Shown here piece after piece: positions 13,208 through 15,789 of a stretch of DNA of 15,789 nt. A program made the position numbers and the translations under genes. Origin of the DNA: JAHFKM01 sp035655455 (GTDB taxonomy: Archaea > Nanobdellota > Nanobdellia > SCGC-AAA011-G17 > GW2011-AR18). The notes under the pieces are model-generated. The model had not been told where the DNA came from. It made no database searches and worked only from the letters and a program-made list of their open reading frames with translations. Every line of letters begins with the position of its first letter. Within the stretch, counting starts at the first letter, position 1. The DNA is taken from contig DASRUL010000007.1 in NCBI GenBank assembly GCA_035655455.1, positions 1 to 15,789 on the forward strand. The letters run 5' to 3'.

Positions 13208-14152
13208 ATGAGAAAAATTTTTGTTTTAATATTTTTATTATTTATGGCCTCTGCTGTTCTAGCTGTGGATCTTCCTATTGGCGTGCAGAAATTGATTGAG
13301 CATGAGCGTGGAATAGCGTTGAGCATTACGTTTCTTGCGGCGTTCTTGGGAGGGATGATTAGTTTTACGTCGCCGTGCGGCTTTGTTCTTTTTCCTGTCT
13401 TTTTCTCTTATGTGTTTCAGGAAAGGAAGAAAGCTTTGGTGATGACGTCTCTTTTTTCCTTCGGGTTGTTGATTGGCTTTACGATTGTGGGGGTGATTGC
13501 GGGTGTTCTTGGAAACTTTTTTAACGCGTACAAGGAGACGTTTGCGCTTGTCGCTGGGTTGATGATGATTGCCTTTGGGGTTATGTTGTTTCTTAACAAG
13601 GGGTTCGGGTTTTCTGCTCCGAAGCTTGAGAGGAGGACGCCGTTGGGCTTGTTCTTGTTTGGCTTCTTGTTCTCCTTTGCCTGGAGCCCGTGCATTAGCC
13701 CAATTCTTGGGGGAGTGTTCTTACTTGCCGGGTTGAGCGGGTCTGTAATAAAAGGAATGATATTATTATTCTTTTTCGGTCTCGGAGTTGTTGTGCCGTT
13801 GCTTGTGCTGTCTTATGTTTCTGACAGGTTTGATTGGAGTCAGAAGGTTCAGGGAAAGCAAAGGGAGTTTTCAGTGTTTGGAAAGAAGGTTATTACAAAT
13901 ATGTATAATATTGTGGGCGGTTTCTTTCTGGTGAGTATTGGGAGTATTACATTGCTCTTCAAGGGCACGCAGTTCTTTCAGATATATATTCCTCAGGTGC
14001 TTCCATGGTCGATGAATGTATGGGCGATGTTGAACAGCGCGTTTTTGAGAGGGTTCTTTGTTTCTAAATTCGCGAATATGCTTGGAGTAGTGTTGGGTGG
14101 GATTGTTTTAATTATTCTTTTTTTAAACATAAAAAAATTGATGAGGAAGTGA
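13208..14152 (+). CDS. ccdA: CcdA/DsbD-like thiol-disulfide transmembrane carrier (314 aa)
   Basis: Polytopic membrane protein that passes electrons from cytoplasmic thioredoxin to extracytoplasmic thiols. An N-terminal signal-like segment (MRKIFVLIFLLFMASAVLA) is followed by helices from residue 38 on. The two half-repeats each carry the key Cys-Pro motif: ISFTSPCGFVLFPVF (C57) and FAWSPCISPILGG (C162). It is longer than typical CcdA (about 220-240 residues) because of the N-terminal segment and extra loop and helix material after residue 205. It lies divergent from the His/Cys-rich surface operon, whose possible disulfides and metal-thiol sites would be logical clients. No thioredoxin-fold partner is in the window. 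Its stop codon overlaps the 3' end of the opposite-strand tRNA. Confidence 0.92.
   Translation: MRKIFVLIFLLFMASAVLAVDLPIGVQKLIEHERGIALSITFLAAFLGGMISFTSPCGFVLFPVFFSYVFQERKKALVMTSLFSFGLLIGFTIVGVIAGVLGNFFNAYKETFALVAGLMMIAFGVMLFLNKGFGFSAPKLERRTPLGLFLFGFLFSFAWSPCISPILGGVFLLAGLSGSVIKGMILLFFFGLGVVVPLLVLSYVSDRFDWSQKVQGKQREFSVFGKKVITNMYNIVGGFFLVSIGSITLLFKGTQFFQIYIPQVLPWSMNVWAMLNSAFLRGFFVSKFANMLGVVLGGIVLIILFLNIKKLMRK
14131..14137 (-). terminator. Oligo-T tract downstream of the tRNA
   Basis: Seven consecutive T residues on the minus strand begin about 13 bases beyond the tRNA 3' end, inside the ccdA coding region. Archaeal polymerase terminates at such tracts. Confidence 0.4.
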
Positions 14153-14271
14153 GCCCGGAGGGATTTGAACCCCCATCAGTTGGTTACCTCTAACTCATGG
14201 AAAGCGTATGGTGCTTTTTCTCGTTGAAGTATCCGAAGCCAACCATTCTGTCCGAGTTAAACTACGGGCCC
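14150..14271 (-). tRNA. tRNA-Arg (UCG) with a 48-base intron
   Basis: Acceptor GGGCCCG (14271-14265) pairs with CGGGCTC (14157-14151) with one G-U, and the discriminator is A at 14150. The D loop carries GG at 14253-14252. The anticodon stem GTTGG (14243-14239) pairs with CCAAC (14183-14179). The loop reads C-U-UCG-G-A with anticodon 14236-14234. The T arm is GGGGG-TTCAAAT-CCCTC. The intron (14232-14185) lies at the canonical 37/38 site. CUUC pairs with GAGG as the 4-bp centre of a bulge-helix-bulge, with 3-base bulges GGA and UAA. CCA is not encoded. TTTAAA at 14295-14300 gives the right start. The 3' end shares bases with the ccdA stop codon. Confidence 0.92.
14185..14232 (-). other. Archaeal tRNA intron (bulge-helix-bulge type)
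   Basis: 48 bases between G37 and A38. Cut positions fall after the second base of each 3-base bulge, the normal site for the archaeal splicing endonuclease. The inner stem is imperfect (UA, one mismatch, then UUCA/UGAG). Confidence 0.85.
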
Positions 14272-14294
14272 TTGATTGTTTGGTTGCTGAGTGA

Positions 14295-14300
14295 TTTAAA
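14295..14300 (-). promoter_or_regulatory. TATA box (TTTAAA) of the tRNA gene
   Basis: It is centred 26.5 bases upstream of tRNA position 1. Confidence 0.6.
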
Positions 14301-14408
14301 AGGGTTGTGTGGAGAGTTTAAAAGGATTTTGGAGAAAGTGCAGTTCTGGTTTGCGGATGGGGTGGAATAGTTTTTGAAAAAGAGAGAGTTTTGTGAAAGT
14401 GAGCTGTA

Positions 14409-14538
14409 AAGTAAACGACACCTAATTTTAATGCAATGGTCGGCGAAGCCGAAAAAATCTCGAGTTTGAGAGCCCGAGCTTTTTATCAGTAATCTGCGAA
14501 GCAGACAATAGTTTTAGGTGTGCCCGCTTAATTTACTT
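14409..14538. repeat. Structured AT-rich element 1 with terminal inverted repeats and mini-hairpins
   Basis: Outer arms: AAGTAAA (14409-14415) with TTTACTT (14532-14538), and ACACCTAA (14418-14425) with TTAGGTGT (14514-14521). Inside are hairpins TCGGCGAAGCCGA (14440-14452) and TCTGCGAAGCAGA (14493-14505), plus CTCG/CGAG at 14459-14478. Its right arm contains the stop codon of the toxin ORF. It could be a short mobile element, a structured RNA or a terminator. Element 2 (15381-15492) shares several blocks in the same order. Confidence 0.6.
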
Positions 14539-14924
14539 AATTCATGCGTATTGTAAACTTTGATTTTATTTTGTTCTTTCAGTTTTTTGTCATTACTCCA
14601 AATCGCACAATTCAATTTTAATGCGAGAGCAAAATAAGCCATATCATCAGGATCTGGAGTAATTTTTTATGCTTCTTCAACATAAGGAACAAGTTCTTCA
14701 AGTGAAATGATGGCTATTCTTCTTTTGAGTATTTCAAGCAGTCTGAAAAATTCTTCCTATGTTCTTTCTGTTTTCTCAAGGATTTCATCTTTGTGTTTTT
14801 CCAGTTCTGTGAAAATGTATTCTGGTGTAAAGAGATGAAATGAGCCGCTAAAGAGAATGGTATAAGCGAAGCTATCTTTAATCAAAGCTGAAAATAGAAC
14901 ATTAGCATCAATGACAATATCCAT
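14514..14924 (-). pseudogene. VapC-like PIN-domain toxin interrupted by two in-frame stops
   Basis: ATG 14924 opens MDIVIDANVLFSALIKDSFA. PIN features persist throughout one frame: D6 in VIDAN, E40, DPDDMAYFALAL (D91-D94) and AIWSNDKKLKEQ (D112). The family normally cleaves RNA. Codon 56 is TAG (14757-14759) and codon 86 is TAA (14667-14669). The flanks (TERT-stop-EEFF and VEEA-stop-KITPDPDD) suggest both were Glu, each lost by one G-to-T change. There is no frameshift and the catalytic residues are intact, so this is recent decay, readthrough or sequence error. The tail after HELSKL (SGHT, stop) runs into element 1. It starts 2 bases after the antitoxin stop. Confidence 0.82.
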
Positions 14925-14926
14925 AT

Positions 14927-15157
14927 TTATCTCGCCATTTTACGTAATCTGTTGCTTACAGATTTGCTGACTTCTTTACCTAATCTCAAAGCATCCACTT
15001 CGGTAAGTTTACTCTTTTCTTTAAATTTTCTAAGAAAATCCATGTCTTCTATCTTCTGTCTAAATGCTTGCCGAGCTACTTCAGACCAATTCATCTCTGG
15101 AAAAGAGTCCATCTTCTTCTTCATTTCATCCGGAACAGCTAATGTTAGGGTTGTCAT
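14927..15157 (-). CDS. VapB-like antitoxin (76 aa)
   Basis: MTTLTLAVPDEMKKKMDSFP followed by EMNWSEVARQAFRQKIEDM is a ribbon-helix-helix DNA-binding region (strand, helix A, then the N-W-S-E-V-A-R turn and helix B). The basic helical C-terminus (SKLTEVDALRLGKEVSKSVS-NRLRKMAR) would wrap the toxin. It is intact, unlike the toxin, and lies directly upstream in the usual antitoxin-toxin order. It has a strong ribosome binding site and operator-like repeats. Antitoxins of this type bind and repress their own promoter. Confidence 0.85.
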   Translation of the reverse strand: MTTLTLAVPDEMKKKMDSFPEMNWSEVARQAFRQKIEDMDFLRKFKEKSKLTEVDALRLGKEVSKSVSNRLRKMAR

Positions 15158-15163
15158 TTTATA

Positions 15164-15169
15164 CCTCCT
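15164..15169 (-). promoter_or_regulatory. Shine-Dalgarno site of the antitoxin gene
   Basis: AGGAGG lies 6 bases before ATG 15157. A leader with a strong ribosome site is unlike the leaderless neighbours and may reflect acquisition of the module. Confidence 0.7.
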
Positions 15170-15171
15170 GC

Positions 15172-15198
15172 ATTATGTGCATATAATCATATTATGTG
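15172..15198. promoter_or_regulatory. Candidate antitoxin operator: direct repeats ATTATGTG
   Basis: ATTATGTG occurs at 15172-15179 and 15191-15198, 19 bases apart (nearly two helical turns), bracketing the predicted start site near 15181. This would suit autorepression by a ribbon-helix-helix dimer. Confidence 0.45.
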
Positions 15199-15204
15199 TA
15201 AGTA

Positions 15205-15210
15205 TTTAAA
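15205..15210 (-). promoter_or_regulatory. TATA box (TTTAAA) of the toxin-antitoxin operon
   Basis: It predicts a start near 15181 and a 24-base leader. The symmetric hexamer could also fire to the right, toward ATG 15237. Confidence 0.5.
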
Positions 15211-15236
15211 GGTTTCTTCGGTTAAGATAGTAACTT

Positions 15237-15341
15237 ATGGATGTGGTGAATGCAAAAACACTTGGAATGGATGACGCAACAGCAAGCCAAATGGCTGGTC
15301 AAGGATTTCTAATGATTTCAGGATATAAACTATCTAAATAA
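15237..15341 (+). CDS. Possible small ORF (34 aa)
   Basis: ATG 15237 begins MDVVNAKTLGMDDATASQMA, followed by GQGFLMISGYKLSK and TAA. The symmetric TTTAAA at 15205-15210 lies 29.5 bases upstream, slightly beyond the usual spacing. No family is recognised, and it may be the remnant of a longer gene or chance. Confidence 0.22.
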   Translation: MDVVNAKTLGMDDATASQMAGQGFLMISGYKLSK

Positions 15342-15380
15342 AATTTATTTACGAAGTAAAGACTATCTGTCCAAAGGACT

Positions 15381-15492
15381 GCCCGAGCCAAAAAATTTAT
15401 TTCGTTGAACGTATGGGGTTTTGAGAAGTTGCGAAGCAATTTTCCATTGTCACTGTAGTTTTTTAGATTTAATTTACTAATCAATACCGGGC
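15381..15492. repeat. Structured AT-rich element 2, diverged copy of element 1
   Basis: It shares with element 1, in the same order: GCCCGAGC (15381-15388; element 1 at 14473-14479 plus neighbours), a GCGAAGC mini-hairpin (TTGCGAAGCAA, 15429-15439), TAGTTTT (15456-15462) and TTTAATTTACTAAT (15468-15481; element 1 has TTAATTTACTTAAT). The rest of 15342-15580 holds no convincing gene. A minus-strand ORF through it has an unconvincing composition. Confidence 0.5.
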
Positions 15493-15552
15493 AAAGCGAG
15501 ACTAAAGTTGGGGGGCTTAAGAGTAGATTTCTTTGATTCAAATGCAAAATTA

Positions 15553-15558
15553 TTTAAA
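15553..15558 (+). promoter_or_regulatory. TATA box (TTTAAA) of the terminal lipoprotein gene
   Basis: It is centred 25.5 bases before ATG 15581, so a leaderless start is predicted. Confidence 0.6.
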
Positions 15559-15580
15559 TAATATAGATATTATTTCCATT

Positions 15581-15789
15581 ATGAAAAAGAGGATTTGTTT
15601 TATTATCTTACTTCTGTTTGTCTTGGTGGGCTGTACCGAGTCTCCTGGAGTAGAAGACCCACCATCTAAGGATATTGCCGACGTTGTACAATTTCCTGAG
15701 CAAGAAGGAGTCATAGATTCTCCTGAAGCGAATGAGTCAGATCCGATTGTTAAGGAGGAAATATTAGATGGGGCTAAAGTTCAACATGA
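15581..15789 (+). CDS. Lipoprotein, N-terminal fragment (69 codons to the window edge)
   Basis: MKKRICFIILLLFVLVGC is a signal peptide with a lipobox (LVGC, C18). Then follows an acidic Pro/Glu-rich linker (TESPGVEDPPSKDIADV, EQEGVIDSPEANESDPI), as commonly tethers a surface domain. The frame is open to the right edge, so the functional domain is not visible. Confidence 0.75.
   Translation, partial: MKKRICFIILLLFVLVGCTESPGVEDPPSKDIADVVQFPEQEGVIDSPEANESDPIVKEEILDGAKVQH

Noticed and set aside
14150..14271. tRNA-Glu (UUC) reading of the anticodon loop
   Set aside because: The 5-bp stem GTTGG/CCAAC fixes U33 at 14237, so positions 34-36 read UCG (Arg).
14409..14538. CRISPR array or large insertion sequence
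   Set aside because: Only two diverged copies exist, 1 kb apart, with no regular spacers and no transposase gene in the window.
14514..14924. Recoding of TAG as pyrrolysine in the toxin ORF
   Set aside because: The second interruption is TAA, and both sites look like Glu codons. No pyl genes or PYLIS-type context are visible.
15299..15547. Minus-strand 82-aa ORF across element 2
   Set aside because: No promoter, no recognisable domain, and the frame passes through the hairpin repeat region.

Overview
This window comes from an archaeal genome, most likely a DPANN-type lineage (inferred, not proven). The evidence is transcription factor E alpha, ribosomal protein eL15, a 67-residue archaeal histone, an archaeal/eukaryal-type prolyl-tRNA synthetase and a tRNA with an intron at a bulge-helix-bulge motif. 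Nearly every operon also has a TATA element (TTTAAA or TTATAA) centred about 25-27 bases upstream of its start codon, so most first genes should give leaderless mRNAs. I used that spacing to choose between start codons. Shine-Dalgarno sites appear only at the coiled-coil operon and at the vapB-like antitoxin.

Layout. Positions 1-1008 (minus): an operon of two paralogue-like coiled-coil proteins and the 5' end of a probable ADP-forming acyl-CoA synthetase ATP-grasp subunit. 1172-1750 (plus): tfe. 1858-3448 (minus): a divergent PIN-like protein, an M50/site-2-type membrane protease and a 57-residue two-helix membrane protein. 3587-4156 (plus): eL15. 4244-4715 (minus): histone and a small membrane protein. 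4756-7691 (plus): a DHH/DHHA1 phosphoesterase translationally coupled to a secreted transglutaminase-like protein. 7683-8660 (minus): an HD-domain phosphohydrolase. 8716-10592 (minus): prolyl-tRNA synthetase, whose 3' end overlaps a membrane-anchored thermonuclease by 58 bases.

10635-12754 (minus) is a compact four-gene operon of cell-surface proteins: a His-rich membrane-anchored protein, a small MerT-like membrane protein with a Cys-x3-Cys motif, a membrane-anchored Cys-rich protein and an NTF2-like lipoprotein. Across a 450-base divergent spacer lies ccdA, a thiol-electron carrier. I read this block as a candidate, possibly undescribed, extracytoplasmic metal or thiol-handling system. The spacer holds a promoter and what may be a frameshifted small gene.

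14150-15789 looks accessory. It has an intron-containing tRNA-Arg(UCG) whose 3' end overlaps the ccdA stop codon. It then has a VapBC-like toxin-antitoxin pair, with the antitoxin intact and the toxin ORF interrupted by two in-frame stops. Two related AT-rich elements with GCGAAGC mini-hairpins flank the pair. The window ends in a truncated lipoprotein gene.
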